From Vreelandella stevensii S18214 (GTDB lineage: Bacteria > Pseudomonadota > Gammaproteobacteria > Pseudomonadales > Halomonadaceae), in contig NZ_AJTS01000040.1 in NCBI RefSeq assembly GCF_000275725.1, positions 1 through 64,000 of the forward strand: a stretch of 64,000 nt of DNA, read 5' to 3'. Below are positions 45,207-54,609 of the stretch, in pieces. The notes below the pieces were generated by a model. That model was not told where the DNA came from and made no database searches. It was given only the letters and a program-made list of their open reading frames with translations. Numbering within the stretch: position 1 is the first letter of the stretch; each line of letters begins with the position of its first letter. Made by a program: the position numbers and the translations under genes.

Positions 45207-46924
45207 CCCGCCTTATTCACGAGGGCGCTGATTGAGCGGTCTGAAGGTACTGGCTGTTGGCATTGCTCATCAGGATTCGCCTTTTCAGCGCGAGTGGCTG
45301 TTGAGTAATGCCTGAACGCAGCCCTTTTCCTACTTACTTATAGCTCTTTGGAATCAATGGTGGCCGTCCAAGCAGCCGTGATCGCCGACCGCCGCTCCGG
45401 TCGCTCGCTTTCTGATGCTGTGGTGGTCTCGCAGGAGCGTCAGCTCAGTGCGGTCAGCTTCGGTAGCCCCTTCAGCAGCGTCGGCCACCACTTGTCGGCG
45501 GCGGCACCCAGATGAACGGTGATTCGCCGAGCGTGCAGCCTCAGCGTGGCGGCGACCTTGAGCACCTGCTCGCGCATCCGACTCAGACTCCAGCCTTGTC
45601 GGGTTTGCCGCTCCAGGAGGCAGCGCAGGCCATGCAGGACCTGGTAGGCGTAGAGGCTGAGCAGCAGGCTCACCTCGTTGCGCGCCATCACGTTCTGAAC
45701 GGTGGAGGCGCCGCGATCGGTCGACGAGAGGTGCACGTCGAGCGCCGACTTCACTTCGCCCATGTGCGCCTCGGCGCTGCCGCGCTTGCGATAGAGTGCC
45801 AGGACCTTCTCTGGCGGCCAGTCGAACTTGCTGAGGTTGGTGACCAGGAAGAAGGCATGCAGCAGCAGGTCATCGGGGCGTTCCTGCACCACCAGCACTA
45901 CGCGCCGCGGTGCCGACCAGGAGCCGGCTTGGTACTCCAGATCGTGGCACCACTCGCGAGGCTGCTCGGGTGGCCGGCCGGGTGGCCGCTTCAGGAGCGG
46001 TGCTGCCAGCTTCTGTAGACCGGTGTGACTGCGCAACCGGCCCAGGTATTCGATCTCCCGATCCTCCAGGGCCTCCAGCGTCGCGTTATCGGTAAAACCG
46101 GCGTCGATGCGCACACGAACCTGTGCCCCGGTGCTCTCGTTGAGTCGTCGTACCAGATGCGGGATCCAGGTGTCGGCGTTCTCTGCCGGGCCGGCGTTGC
46201 CCTCGCGCAGCAGGCCGCCCACCATGTCGCCGGTCTCCGCCAACGATGCGACCAGCGGCGAGTAGATGCGGGCCCCGTAAAGGCCATGATAGGCCGACCC
46301 GCCCTGATGGCCATGCACCTCGATCGGCAGGCCATCGATGTCCAGCGTCAGCTGTTTGGGGCGCTCGCCGTTCTTCAGCGAGGTCAGGCGCCAGACCACC
46401 AGTCGCAGCAGGCCTTCGTGCACGGCATCGATGTTGTCGTCTCGGCCGAGGCAGGTCAGCAGCCGCGACAGCGTGGCTTGAGACGGCCTGTCCTGCGCCA
46501 ATGGCGTCGTCCCGCGTGCATCGCTGCAGGCCAACTGCCAAAGCGGGTCACGGCGCAGCGTGTCGGTATCGCTGAGATCGATCCAGCCCATCGCACGCTG
46601 CAGCACCAGGGTACGCAACTGGCTGGCCAGCGAATGAAGGATGCGCAGCGGGTGGCGTCGATCGACCAGATTGTCTTCCAGCGCCTCAATCACGCCGCTG
46701 TTGTCGAGGGCCTCACGCAACAGCAGAGCGCCGCTGTCGCTGGTGGTGCGCTGGCCGCTCAGCTCAACACGGACAGAGCCGTTGCATGAGGGCGTCCAGG
46801 TGGATAGGCTTTCACCCATGGCGAGTGGTCCTCTTGAATCGTGTTCTGGCAGGAATATCCTGATTCTACAAGAGAAAACCACTCGCCATCTTCGTTTTCA
46901 GGTCGGCCTCATGAATAAGCCGGG
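45207..46924 (-). mobile_element. IS1380-family insertion sequence
   Basis: 1718 bp with 18-bp imperfect terminal inverted repeats (left CCCGCCTTATTCACGAGG at 45207-45224; right at 46907-46924, two mismatches) and a 5-bp target duplication ATGAC (45202-45206 and 46925-46929). One transposase gene on the minus strand. The intact duplication and near-intact ends suggest a recent insertion. About 190 bp between the left end and the transposase stop hold no gene. Confidence 0.92.
45440..46819 (-). CDS. IS1380-family DDE transposase
   Basis: 459 aa from ATG 46819 (AGGA upstream; a longer frame to 46882 is possible). DDE-type with the family features GQRTTSDSGALLLREAL and ALDNSGVIEALEDNLVDRRHP in the N-terminal part, LTLDIDGLPIEVHG and RIDAGFTDNATLEALE for the acidic residues, and YRKRGSAEAHMGEVKSALD for the final acid. 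Apparently intact. No other mobile genes in the element. Confidence 0.9.
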   Translation of the reverse strand: MGESLSTWTPSCNGSVRVELSGQRTTSDSGALLLREALDNSGVIEALEDNLVDRRHPLRILHSLASQLRTLVLQRAMGWIDLSDTDTLRRDPLWQLACSDARGTTPLAQDRPSQATLSRLLTCLGRDDNIDAVHEGLLRLVVWRLTSLKNGERPKQLTLDIDGLPIEVHGHQGGSAYHGLYGARIYSPLVASLAETGDMVGGLLREGNAGPAENADTWIPHLVRRLNESTGAQVRVRIDAGFTDNATLEALEDREIEYLGRLRSHTGLQKLAAPLLKRPPGRPPEQPREWCHDLEYQAGSWSAPRRVVLVVQERPDDLLLHAFFLVTNLSKFDWPPEKVLALYRKRGSAEAHMGEVKSALDVHLSSTDRGASTVQNVMARNEVSLLLSLYAYQVLHGLRCLLERQTRQGWSLSRMREQVLKVAATLRLHARRITVHLGAAADKWWPTLLKGLPKLTALS

Positions 46925-47336
46925 ATGACGTATGCACTTCACCATATTGAAAAACCGGCTTTTCTTGTTAACGGCCTAGGCGGAATGTATGGCGAGCAAG
47001 TGCAGTCGATCGATCACAACGATGCTCTGCTGATTATAAGCTTTGCCCCCTATGCTCAGGAGTCACGAAGTGTGGCGGAAGCGGCACACGAGCGCGACAT
47101 TCCTGTCGTGGTCATTACCGACTCCAACCTCAGTCCATTAGTACCTTTGGCCAACGTCGCCTTGCTGGTCCACGAAGCGGAAGTCAAGAGCTTTCGTGGC
47201 CTCACCGCCTCTCTATGCCTGTCTCAAACGCTAGCCATCGCGCTTGGCATGCGCCAAGACAAAGCGCTTGAACAGCAGCCTAAAAGCGATAGTCCCAAAC
47301 GCGCCTAGCCGTGCTTGCATTGACCTACGTTACGAC

Positions 47337-47363
47337 GCCCGGCGATTGGCCGGGCATTTTTTT
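47337..47363 (+). terminator. Rho-independent terminator after iolR
   Basis: GCCCGGC (47337-47343), loop GATTG, GCCGGGC (47349-47355), then a run of seven T. Ends the iolR transcript before the ABC transporter promoter. Confidence 0.88.
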
Positions 47364-47452
47364 GTAAGAGCGACGTCTCACCCACACGCAAAGAGAACAA
47401 AAATTCCATTTATACCAAAGTATAGAACAATAATTTTGCATTTATTCAAAAT

Positions 47453-47466
47453 GGAATCTAAATTCC
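47453..47466. promoter_or_regulatory. Candidate IolR operator upstream of the inositol ABC transporter
   Basis: GGAATCTAAATTCC, RGAA-N6-TTCC with matching outer bases, 91 bp before the binding-protein start. The spacer 47364-47556 is otherwise AT-rich, with one more ATTCCATTTATA half-site near 47403. Confidence 0.65.
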
Positions 47467-47556
47467 ATTCATGGGTTTTGACTAACCTCATTCCCGCTAC
47501 AACCAAGCTCGCAACGGCTTCAACCATCACAACAATAACTCTCTGGAGATAGCTCA

Positions 47557-48474
47557 ATGAAACGCTTACTGCTCGGTGCTGCTCTTTTTGCGACCTGTTC
47601 ATCTGCCATGGCTCAGTCGATCGGCGTCTCCGTCGCTTGGTTCGACGACAACTTTCTGACCTCGATGCGTCAAGCGATGGAGGCCGAAGCGCAGGCGCAA
47701 GGCTATGAAATACAATTTTTGGATGCCCAGGGCGATATCGGACGCCAGCTCAATCAAGTGCAGAGTCTGGCGGCGCAGGGCGTCGATGCCATTATTATTA
47801 ACCCCGTCGATACGGCCGCCACTTCTCGAATGACGGGAGAGGCCGTGCTTCAAGATATTCCCCTGGTGTATGTCAACCGTGAGCCGGAGGGCAATGATCT
47901 AGAGAACGACGGCGTGGTGTTTGTGGGCTCCGATCAGAAGCTGTCGGGCGAAATGCAAATGCGCGCTCTCGCCGAGAGGATCGGTGGCGAAGGCAACGTG
48001 GCCATTATGCTTGGTGAGCTCTCCTCGGGTGCCACACACCAACGTACGGCAGGGGTGAAAGAGGTAGCCGCTGAGTATCCTGGTATTGAGATTGTTGCCG
48101 AGCAACCAGCCGATTATCAGCGCACTCAAGCCATCGACCTGATGACCAACTGGATAGTGGGTGGCCAGGAAATCAACGCCATCGCCGCCAACAATGACGA
48201 AATGGCCATTGGCGCCCTGAACGCTATGCGCCAGCTGGGCATCAGTCCCGATAACATCATTGTGGGCGGTATAGATGCGACGCGCGATGCCATCGAGTCC
48301 GTGCAAAGCGGTGGGTTAGCGGTGACCGTTTTCCAAGATCCCGTTGGCCAGGGCGGTGGCGCGGTTAAAGCTGCCATTGGTCTCGCCGAAGGCGATGAGG
48401 TCGAGAAAACTACCTTGGTGCCTTTCCAATTGGTGACTCCCGAAACGCTAGATGAATTTCTTGCTAATCAGTAA
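47557..48474 (+). CDS. Inositol-type ABC transporter, periplasmic sugar-binding protein
   Basis: 305 aa. Signal peptide of about 19 residues ending SSAMA, then a ribose-binding-protein-like fold with IGVSVAWFDDNFLTSMRQAM, a hinge of QGVDAIIINPVDT and AIAANNDEMAIGALNAM. Directly before RbsA- and RbsC-like genes and followed by iolB, so the ligand is most likely myo-inositol, as in IatA/IbpA-type systems. GGAG before ATG. Confidence 0.85.
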   Translation: MKRLLLGAALFATCSSAMAQSIGVSVAWFDDNFLTSMRQAMEAEAQAQGYEIQFLDAQGDIGRQLNQVQSLAAQGVDAIIINPVDTAATSRMTGEAVLQDIPLVYVNREPEGNDLENDGVVFVGSDQKLSGEMQMRALAERIGGEGNVAIMLGELSSGATHQRTAGVKEVAAEYPGIEIVAEQPADYQRTQAIDLMTNWIVGGQEINAIAANNDEMAIGALNAMRQLGISPDNIIVGGIDATRDAIESVQSGGLAVTVFQDPVGQGGGAVKAAIGLAEGDEVEKTTLVPFQLVTPETLDEFLANQ

Positions 48475-48528
48475 GGCAAATGGCTCGCCTCTTGGCGAGC
48501 CAGTCTTGATGTTTCAGGAGAAGCCAAC

Positions 48529-50079
48529 ATGGCGTCAATGACCGCAGAAAAACTGTCGCCCGCCCCCGCTAATTACATTCTGGAAGTTGCCAACGTACGT
48601 AAAGCGTTTCCTGGCGTGGTGGCACTCGACAACGTTCAACTGAAAGTGCGCCGAGGTACTGTTCATGCCCTGATGGGTGAGAATGGCGCAGGCAAGTCGA
48701 CTCTGATGAAAATTATTGCTGGCGTTTATATTCCTGATCAGGGGGAAGTACGTCTCAAGGGACAGTCGCTTGCACTAGAAGGTCCTTTGGATGCGCTTGA
48801 GGCCGGTATTGCCATGATCCATCAGGAACTCAACCTGATGCCGTTCATGACCATCGCAGAGAATATCTGGATACGACGCGAGCCGCTCAACGCGTTTGGC
48901 ATGATCAATCACGACAAAATGAACCAGATGACGGAGGTATTGTTCGAGCGGCTAGGCATCGACATGGACCCGGACATGGAGGTTCGAAAACTCACTGTGG
49001 CGGGCCGACAAATGATCGAGATCGCCAAAGCGGTGTCGTACGAGTCTGATGTGCTCATCATGGATGAGCCTACGTCGTCATTGGCCGACCGAGAAGTAGA
49101 ACATCTGTTTCGAATCATCAACGACCTGCGCTCGCAGGGCAAAGGCATCATCTACATCACGCACAAGATGGATGAGGTGTTCGAAATAGCTGATGATATC
49201 TCGGTTTTCCGTGATGGTCAGTTTATCCACTCTGCTCCTGCTTCGCAGATGACCTCCAGCGAAATCATCAAGCTCATGGTAGGACGTGAAGTCACACAAA
49301 TGTTTCCAAAAGAAGAGGTGCCGATCGGTGACGTGGTGTTATCGGTCAATAACCTCGGTTTGGAAGACGTTTTTGAGGACGTTAGCTTTAACCTGCGGGC
49401 TGGAGAAATATTGGGGCTCGCGGGACTCGTCGGGTCGGGGCGTACCAATATTGCCGAAACGTTATTCGGCGTGACGCCACCCACCTCAGGCAGCATTGTA
49501 ATTGATGGTCAAGAAGTGCTCATTAGCTCCCCCCACCAAGCCATGCTGCGTGGTCTGGCATTGCTCACCGAAGATCGAAAAGAGACGGGCTTATTTCTTG
49601 GGCTGACCGTCGAAGAGAACATGGAGTTGGCCGTACTACGCGACGGCTACACTCGCGGCACCTTTGTGGAGCAACACCGGCTCGACCAAGAGTGTGACGC
49701 CATGAAGGAGCGTCTGCGAGTGAAAACCCCCTCTATGGAGGAACGAATTGGCAACCTATCAGGCGGCAACCAGCAGAAGGTATTAATTGGTCGCTGGCTG
49801 CTCACCAAACCCCGCATCCTGATACTCGACGAGCCCACTCGCGGTATCGACGTGGGGGCCAAGGCTGAAATTCATAAGCTCATCACCGAACTCGTCAAGC
49901 AGGGCGTCGCTGTCATCATGATCTCGTCTGAACTGCCGGAAGTGCTGGGAATGAGCGACCGCATCATGGTGATGCACCAAGGCCGCGTCACGGGCTTCTT
50001 AAGCCGCAGTGAAGCCAACCAAGTCAATATCATGGAGCTTGCCTCGTCACCGGCGGATGAACCGGTCGTCGAGCGCTGA
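48529..50079 (+). CDS. Inositol-type ABC transporter, double ATP-binding protein
   Basis: RbsA-type ATPase of 516 aa with two ABC domains. First Walker [10 protein letters not shown] (near 50) with [17 protein letters not shown] and [14 protein letters not shown]; the second domain has a degenerate Walker A ([12 protein letters not shown], as usual in RbsA), [16 protein letters not shown] and [15 protein letters not shown]. It energises the permease encoded next. AGGAG before ATG. Promoter shared with the binding-protein gene. Confidence 0.9.
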   Translation: MASMTAEKLSPAPANYILEVANVRKAFPGVVALDNVQLKVRRGTVHALMGENGAGKSTLMKIIAGVYIPDQGEVRLKGQSLALEGPLDALEAGIAMIHQELNLMPFMTIAENIWIRREPLNAFGMINHDKMNQMTEVLFERLGIDMDPDMEVRKLTVAGRQMIEIAKAVSYESDVLIMDEPTSSLADREVEHLFRIINDLRSQGKGIIYITHKMDEVFEIADDISVFRDGQFIHSAPASQMTSSEIIKLMVGREVTQMFPKEEVPIGDVVLSVNNLGLEDVFEDVSFNLRAGEILGLAGLVGSGRTNIAETLFGVTPPTSGSIVIDGQEVLISSPHQAMLRGLALLTEDRKETGLFLGLTVEENMELAVLRDGYTRGTFVEQHRLDQECDAMKERLRVKTPSMEERIGNLSGGNQQKVLIGRWLLTKPRILILDEPTRGIDVGAKAEIHKLITELVKQGVAVIMISSELPEVLGMSDRIMVMHQGRVTGFLSRSEANQVNIMELASSPADEPVVER

Positions 50080-50115
50080 TATTTCCCTAGATGGGTCATC
50101 TTGAGGTAAACAACA

Positions 50116-51147
50116 ATGAATAATTCAGTGGACACCGCCGATCAGCTGGGCATGGTCAAAAAGCGCAAGAAAAAAATCCCCACGGAAGTAAGCATCTTTC
50201 TCGTTCTGGTGGGCATTGCCCTCTTATTCGAGGCGCTCGGCTGGGTCGTTCGTGGCGACTCCTTTCTGTTGAATCCGCAGCGTCTACTCATCATGATCCT
50301 GCAAATGTCGATCATTGGTATTATCGCCATTGGAGTCACCCAAGTGATCATTACTGGCGGCATCGACCTCTCTTCAGGCTCCGTACTAGCCCTAACCGCC
50401 ATGGTCACTGCTAGCTTTGCCCAGCAATCCGATTACCTACGGGCGGTCTATCCGGCACTTACCGACCTACCCTGGTTTCTGCCGTTAATCGCAGGCCTTT
50501 TGATAGGTGCATTGGCGGGGCTGGTTAACGGCGCCCTGATCGCCTTTGCGATGATTCCCCCCTTTATCGCCACGCTGGGCATGATGGTGAGTGCTCGCGG
50601 CATAGCTCGAGCGTATACCGATGGTCAACCGGTCAGTATGTTGACTGATCAGTTTACCTGGATCGGCTCGGGCGCCAATCCCGTCATTATCTTTTTAGCC
50701 GTGGCGGTGCTGTTCCATATCGCGCTGAAATACACGCGCTACGGTAAATACACCTACGCCATCGGTGCCAACCCCCAAGCGGCACGCGTTTCAGGTATCA
50801 ATGTTCGTCGTCACTTGATCTTGGTGTACACCATTGCAGGCCTGCTTGCGGGCTTAGCTGGCGTTGTGGCTTCCGCTCGCGCGGGCACCGGCCAAGCAGG
50901 TATGGGCCTAATGTACGAGCTGGATGCCATCGCCGCCGCCGTGATTGGCGGAACGAGCTTAGCCGGTGGTGTCGGGCGCATAGCTGGCACGGTCATTGGT
51001 GCTCTCATTCTTGGCGTCATGCTCAGTGGCTTCACCTTTTTGGGGGTCGATGCCTATTACCAAGATATCGTGAAGGGCGCCATCATCGTCGCCGCCGTCG
51101 TCATCGACCAGTATCGTCAACGTCGTCGCCTGAAAGCAGCCTCGTAA
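50116..51147 (+). CDS. Inositol-type ABC transporter permease
   Basis: RbsC-type integral membrane protein of 343 aa with about 8-10 hydrophobic segments. Family motifs [38 protein letters not shown] and the EAA-type loop [25 protein letters not shown] before ATG 50116. Completes the importer. The leading 30 residues include a lysine-rich stretch ([10 protein letters not shown]). Confidence 0.9.
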   Translation: MNNSVDTADQLGMVKKRKKKIPTEVSIFLVLVGIALLFEALGWVVRGDSFLLNPQRLLIMILQMSIIGIIAIGVTQVIITGGIDLSSGSVLALTAMVTASFAQQSDYLRAVYPALTDLPWFLPLIAGLLIGALAGLVNGALIAFAMIPPFIATLGMMVSARGIARAYTDGQPVSMLTDQFTWIGSGANPVIIFLAVAVLFHIALKYTRYGKYTYAIGANPQAARVSGINVRRHLILVYTIAGLLAGLAGVVASARAGTGQAGMGLMYELDAIAAAVIGGTSLAGGVGRIAGTVIGALILGVMLSGFTFLGVDAYYQDIVKGAIIVAAVVIDQYRQRRRLKAAS

Positions 51148-51187
51148 TACGGCCTGGTTACCATTCTTCACCAACAAGGGAGCCGTC

Positions 51188-51991
51188 ATGAGCTCACTAC
51201 TGGTTCATCCCAGCACACCCGACGAACAGGGCAAGGTGCTTAACATTACTCCAGCGTCAGCAGGCTGGAAGCACATTGGCTTTCGTGTTCATAAACTCGG
51301 CAAAGGAGAGCGTTTTGAGTCACATAGCCATGACCAAGAAATTTGCCTAGTGTTGTTGAGCGGGCGCGCCAATGTGGTCTGCGGCGAGCACCGCTTTGAA
51401 GACATCGGCGAGCGCATGGATATCTTCGAGCAGATTCCACCCTATGCGGTTTACCTGCCAGACCATGTACGTTACACGGTGGAAGCGACCACGGATTTAG
51501 AACTAGCGGTATGCGCTGCGCCGGGGTACGGCAATCACACCCCACGACTGATCTCTCCCGACAGCATCAAGAAGAGTACTCGCGGGACAGGAGCCAACAC
51601 ACGTCATATTCACGATATCTTGCCGGAAGGCGAGCCAGCAGACAGTCTGCTGGTAGTTGAAGTATTTACCCCAGCAGGCAACTGGTCGAGCTATCCGCCC
51701 CATAAACACGATGTGGATGACTTACCCCGGGAGTCGTTGCTGGAGGAGACGTACTATCACCGCCTTAACCCTGAGCAAGGGTTTGCTTTCCAGCGCGTTT
51801 ACACGGATGACCGATCCCTTGATGAAACCATGGCCGTAGAAAATGGCTGCTGCGTGCTGGTCCCCAGAGGCTATCACCCCGTGGGCGCAGCGCATGGCTA
51901 CTCACTGTACTACTTGAACGTCATGGCGGGGCCCAAGCGAGTATGGAAGTTTCACAATGATCCCGATCATGAATGGTTGACGCACGTCTGA
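51188..51991 (+). CDS. iolB: 5-deoxy-glucuronate isomerase
   Basis: Bicupin of 267 aa that isomerises 5-deoxy-glucuronate, the IolD product, to 5-dehydro-2-deoxygluconate for IolC. Signature segments: VLLSGRANVVCGEH, NWSSYPPHKHDVDD with metal-binding histidines, EETYYHRLNPEQGF and PRGYHPVGAAHGY. Shares the operon with the ABC transporter; GGGAG before ATG. Followed by a terminator. Confidence 0.93.
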   Translation: MSSLLVHPSTPDEQGKVLNITPASAGWKHIGFRVHKLGKGERFESHSHDQEICLVLLSGRANVVCGEHRFEDIGERMDIFEQIPPYAVYLPDHVRYTVEATTDLELAVCAAPGYGNHTPRLISPDSIKKSTRGTGANTRHIHDILPEGEPADSLLVVEVFTPAGNWSSYPPHKHDVDDLPRESLLEETYYHRLNPEQGFAFQRVYTDDRSLDETMAVENGCCVLVPRGYHPVGAAHGYSLYYLNVMAGPKRVWKFHNDPDHEWLTHV

Positions 51992-52035
51992 GGAAGCACC
52001 TTCGCCCGCTAACCTTTATCTAATGGTATGCTTTT

Positions 52036-52057
52036 GCCCCGCTTTCGCGGGGCTTTT
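52036..52057 (+). terminator. Rho-independent terminator after iolB
   Basis: GCCCCGC (52036-52042), loop TTTC, GCGGGGC (52047-52053), then TTTT. A longer reading of the next gene (from 52023) would run through this stem, which favours its later start. Confidence 0.85.
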
Positions 52058-52088
52058 CATATCACCGACCCAAGCATTCGAGGCGCCC

Positions 52089-52832
52089 ATGCTTCCTGAT
52101 TACTCCGTCATCGCCTGGCTGTTGATCATCTTTTCTGTCTATTTGACCGGGGTGTCCAAGGGCGGATTCGCAGGCGGGTTCGGCACGCTCTCGGTGCCCT
52201 TGATGGCCCTGGCAATCAGCCCTACCCAGGCGGCGGGGCTGCTGCTGCCGCTGCTGCTGGTCATGGATGCCTTTGCCGTCAAGGCATGGTGGGGCAAGCA
52301 CTCCCGCGCGGAGGTATGGCGTTTCGTGCCGGGCCTGTTCATTGGGGTGACCGTCGGCACGCTGCTGTTTGGCAGTCTCAGCGAAGAGGGCGTGCGTTTG
52401 GTGTTGGGCATTCTCTCCGTGGCCTTTGCGGCCTACATGCTGCTCAAGCCCGTGGCGAAGAAACCCATTTCCACCCATTGGGCCCTGCCCGCCGCCAGCG
52501 TTTGCGGGTTTACCAGTTTCATCGCCCACGCGGGCGCACCGCCCATGAACATGTACCTCATGCCTCGCCAGCTCTCCAAGGAGACGTTCATTGCCACCTG
52601 CACGGTGACCTACGCCGTGGTCAACAGCATCAAGCTGGGCCCTTACGTATGGCTTGGCGAGGTCAACATGACCAGCGCCTGGGCCTCGCTGCTGCTGGTA
52701 CCGGTTGCCTGGATCGGGGTGCGCAACGGCCTCTGGCTGCAAAGCCGCGTCAATGAAAAGCTGTTTTATCGTCTGGTGATCATGGCCATGTTCGTGGTGG
52801 GCCTCAATCTGGTCTGGCAGGCGCTGCGCTAG
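52089..52832 (+). CDS. TauE/SafE-family permease
   Basis: Integral-membrane protein, 247 aa, with about eight hydrophobic segments and family motifs SVYLTGVSKGGFAGGFGTL and GFTSFIAHAGAPPMNMYLMP. TauE/SafE proteins are thought to export or import sulfur-containing and other small anions (sulfite, sulfoacetate); the substrate here is unknown. Start chosen at ATG 52089. It converges on the DMT gene with a 9-bp gap. Confidence 0.82.
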   Translation: MLPDYSVIAWLLIIFSVYLTGVSKGGFAGGFGTLSVPLMALAISPTQAAGLLLPLLLVMDAFAVKAWWGKHSRAEVWRFVPGLFIGVTVGTLLFGSLSEEGVRLVLGILSVAFAAYMLLKPVAKKPISTHWALPAASVCGFTSFIAHAGAPPMNMYLMPRQLSKETFIATCTVTYAVVNSIKLGPYVWLGEVNMTSAWASLLLVPVAWIGVRNGLWLQSRVNEKLFYRLVIMAMFVVGLNLVWQALR

Positions 52833-52841
52833 CGGCAAGCA

Positions 52842-53735
52842 TTACAGCGCCACGATCAACAGCCCCAGCAGCATCACCAGCGTGCTCAGCGTCTTGGCGC
52901 TGGAGGCAGGCTCCTTGAGCCACAGCACCCCCATCAGTACGCCAACCGGAATCGAGAGCTGGCGCAGCGCCACCACGTAGCTGACCTCGTCGGTCAGCGC
53001 CATGGCCATGAGCACCAGCCCATAGGTGCAGGTCATCATCAAGCCCGTGGCCACCAGCATCGTCAGCCCCTGCTGTCGCAGCGCAGGCAATCGGCGGCGC
53101 TCTGCCGGCAACACGGCCAACAGCGGGAGCGCCCACAGCAGCGTCATCAATGCCTGCAGAACCATGAAGACCGCCCCTGCCGTCAGGCTGCTATGGCCAG
53201 CGCCTTGCATGACGCCCAGGGCTTGCTTGTCGATCAGCGAGTACCCCACGGTGCCCACCGCCGCCAGCAGCGCAAAGCCCATGGCGGGGGAAAGATACGA
53301 AGCAAGACGGCGAGCCTCGGGTCGGCTGAGCGGCAAGCCCAGCGCCCCTAGCATGATCAGCAGCATGCCGACGCCATCCCAGAGGCCAAGGCCACGATTG
53401 CCCAGCCAGGCAATCGATACCAGTGGCACCATCACCACCGGCAAGGCACGGGCAATGGGATAGAGGACGCTCACTTCTCCCCGGGCGTAGGCCCAGGCGA
53501 GCCCTCCCATATAGAGCATCTGGCAAAACCCGGACAGCACCAGCCAGCCCCAGAAGGCACCCGGCAGCGCCGTCAAGGAGGGGCCCAGCACCAGCAACGG
53601 CAACAGCGCCACACCCCCAGCGCCATAAGCCAGCGCAAACGACCCAAGCGAGGGCGCGTTGCGCTTGCCCAGCACGTTCCACCCTGCGTGCATGCACACC
53701 GAGACCAGCACCAGCGCGAGCGCGGTGGGGCTCAT
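52842..53735 (-). CDS. DMT-family transporter (EamA repeats)
   Basis: Inner-membrane protein of 297 aa with about ten hydrophobic segments in two EamA repeats; LVSVCMHAGWNVLGKRN at the start and LRQLSIPVGVLMGVLWLKEP in the second repeat. DMT exporters move metabolites such as amino acids; the substrate is not predictable. Single-gene unit, no regulator beside it. Confidence 0.8.
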   Translation of the reverse strand: MSPTALALVLVSVCMHAGWNVLGKRNAPSLGSFALAYGAGGVALLPLLVLGPSLTALPGAFWGWLVLSGFCQMLYMGGLAWAYARGEVSVLYPIARALPVVMVPLVSIAWLGNRGLGLWDGVGMLLIMLGALGLPLSRPEARRLASYLSPAMGFALLAAVGTVGYSLIDKQALGVMQGAGHSSLTAGAVFMVLQALMTLLWALPLLAVLPAERRRLPALRQQGLTMLVATGLMMTCTYGLVLMAMALTDEVSYVVALRQLSIPVGVLMGVLWLKEPASSAKTLSTLVMLLGLLIVAL

Positions 53736-53841
53736 ACGGAGTCCACCAGGACAGGATCAGCGGAGTGTTCTACGAAACGGTAATCAGGCGGGTCGTGCGT
53801 CATGGGCTGGCAAATGAGTGGTGAGTTGACGGTTCACAAAG

Positions 53842-54531
53842 CTAAATGCTCTGCTCGGTATCGGCTCGCCAGTCTAAGCGTCGCCAGCCTTCGACGCCAG
53901 CCACCTCCGCCAGCACCGGGTCCGGGTTGACGGCAATCGCACAATCGACATATTGCAGCAGCGGCAGGTCGTTGCGGGAATCGGAATAGAAGGTGGTATG
54001 GCACGCTGGACGCCCCTGCTCCGCCAGCCACTGCTGTAGCCGCGTGACCTTGCCGCCACGGTAGGAAAGCACCCCCACGCTGCGCCCGGTGTACACGGCG
54101 CCGCCTGGCAAGCGGTCCTGTTCCAGCTCCACCGCCAGCACGTGGTCGATCCCCAGCATGGCCGCTATGGGCGCGACCAGATGGCAGGCCGACGCCGAGA
54201 TCAGGATCAGCGTATCGCCCGCCTGTCGGTGCGCATCGAGACAGCGCCATGCCTGCTCGAAGATGCGTGGCTGCAGGTGGGTGGCCACGAAGCGCTCGAC
54301 TTCTTTTTGAACGTCGTCGACCCGGCGGCCACGCAACGGCGCCAGCGTCATCGCCAGGTACTCTTCCAGTTTCAGCTTGCCCGCATGATAAGCCTGCTGC
54401 ATCACTTCCGCGCGGGCCATGAACCCTTCGGCATCGCTGACCCAGCCTTGCTCTATCATCCATAAATTCCAGCGGTCGCTGCAGTCTCCATCCAGGAGGG
54501 TGTCATCAAGGTCGAACAGGGCCAGGCGCAT
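53842..54531 (-). CDS. HAD-superfamily phosphatase, SerB-like subclass IB
   Basis: 229 aa. HAD motif I as FDLDDTLL (Asp7, Asp9), motif II around TLILISASACH, lysine near RGGKVTRL and motif III YSDSRNDLPLL. SerB-related IB subfamily hydrolases act on phosphomonoesters such as phosphoserine, homoserine phosphate or phospholipid heads. Start at ATG 54531 behind GAGGAG; an upstream 20-residue extension lacks a ribosome site. Function beyond phosphatase activity is open. Confidence 0.82.
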   Translation of the reverse strand: MRLALFDLDDTLLDGDCSDRWNLWMIEQGWVSDAEGFMARAEVMQQAYHAGKLKLEEYLAMTLAPLRGRRVDDVQKEVERFVATHLQPRIFEQAWRCLDAHRQAGDTLILISASACHLVAPIAAMLGIDHVLAVELEQDRLPGGAVYTGRSVGVLSYRGGKVTRLQQWLAEQGRPACHTTFYSDSRNDLPLLQYVDCAIAVNPDPVLAEVAGVEGWRRLDWRADTEQSI

Positions 54532-54609
54532 GGCAAACTCCTCTCGTCGCGGTATGGCGCGCGTAGGGTATGCCATGGATGATGACAGCAAGATGACGTG
54601 CCGCGTGTT

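Larger units (their letters stand above)
44722..47308 (+). pseudogene. iolR: RpiR/MurR-family inositol regulator, split by an IS1380 element
   Basis: The 5' part (44722-45206) encodes an HTH_6 DNA-binding domain (QKAGVTPSTLIRFSNSFGFS) and the start of a SIS domain (VHVMGARRSFVVASYM). The rest of the SIS domain (VNGLGGMYGEQVQ, DALLIISFAPYAQES) resumes at 46930. Removing the element and one copy of the 5-bp duplication joins them in frame: 485 + 379 = 864 bp, 287 aa, normal for the family. As it stands a 169-residue product would keep the DNA-binding domain with seven foreign residues (PPYSRGR) and lose most of the ligand domain. It sits amid inositol operons and presumably controlled them; five matching palindromes support that. 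Confidence 0.9.

Noticed and set aside
46025-46789. Plus-strand open frame of 254 codons inside the IS1380 element
   Set aside because: Mirror of the transposase gene; low-complexity composition.
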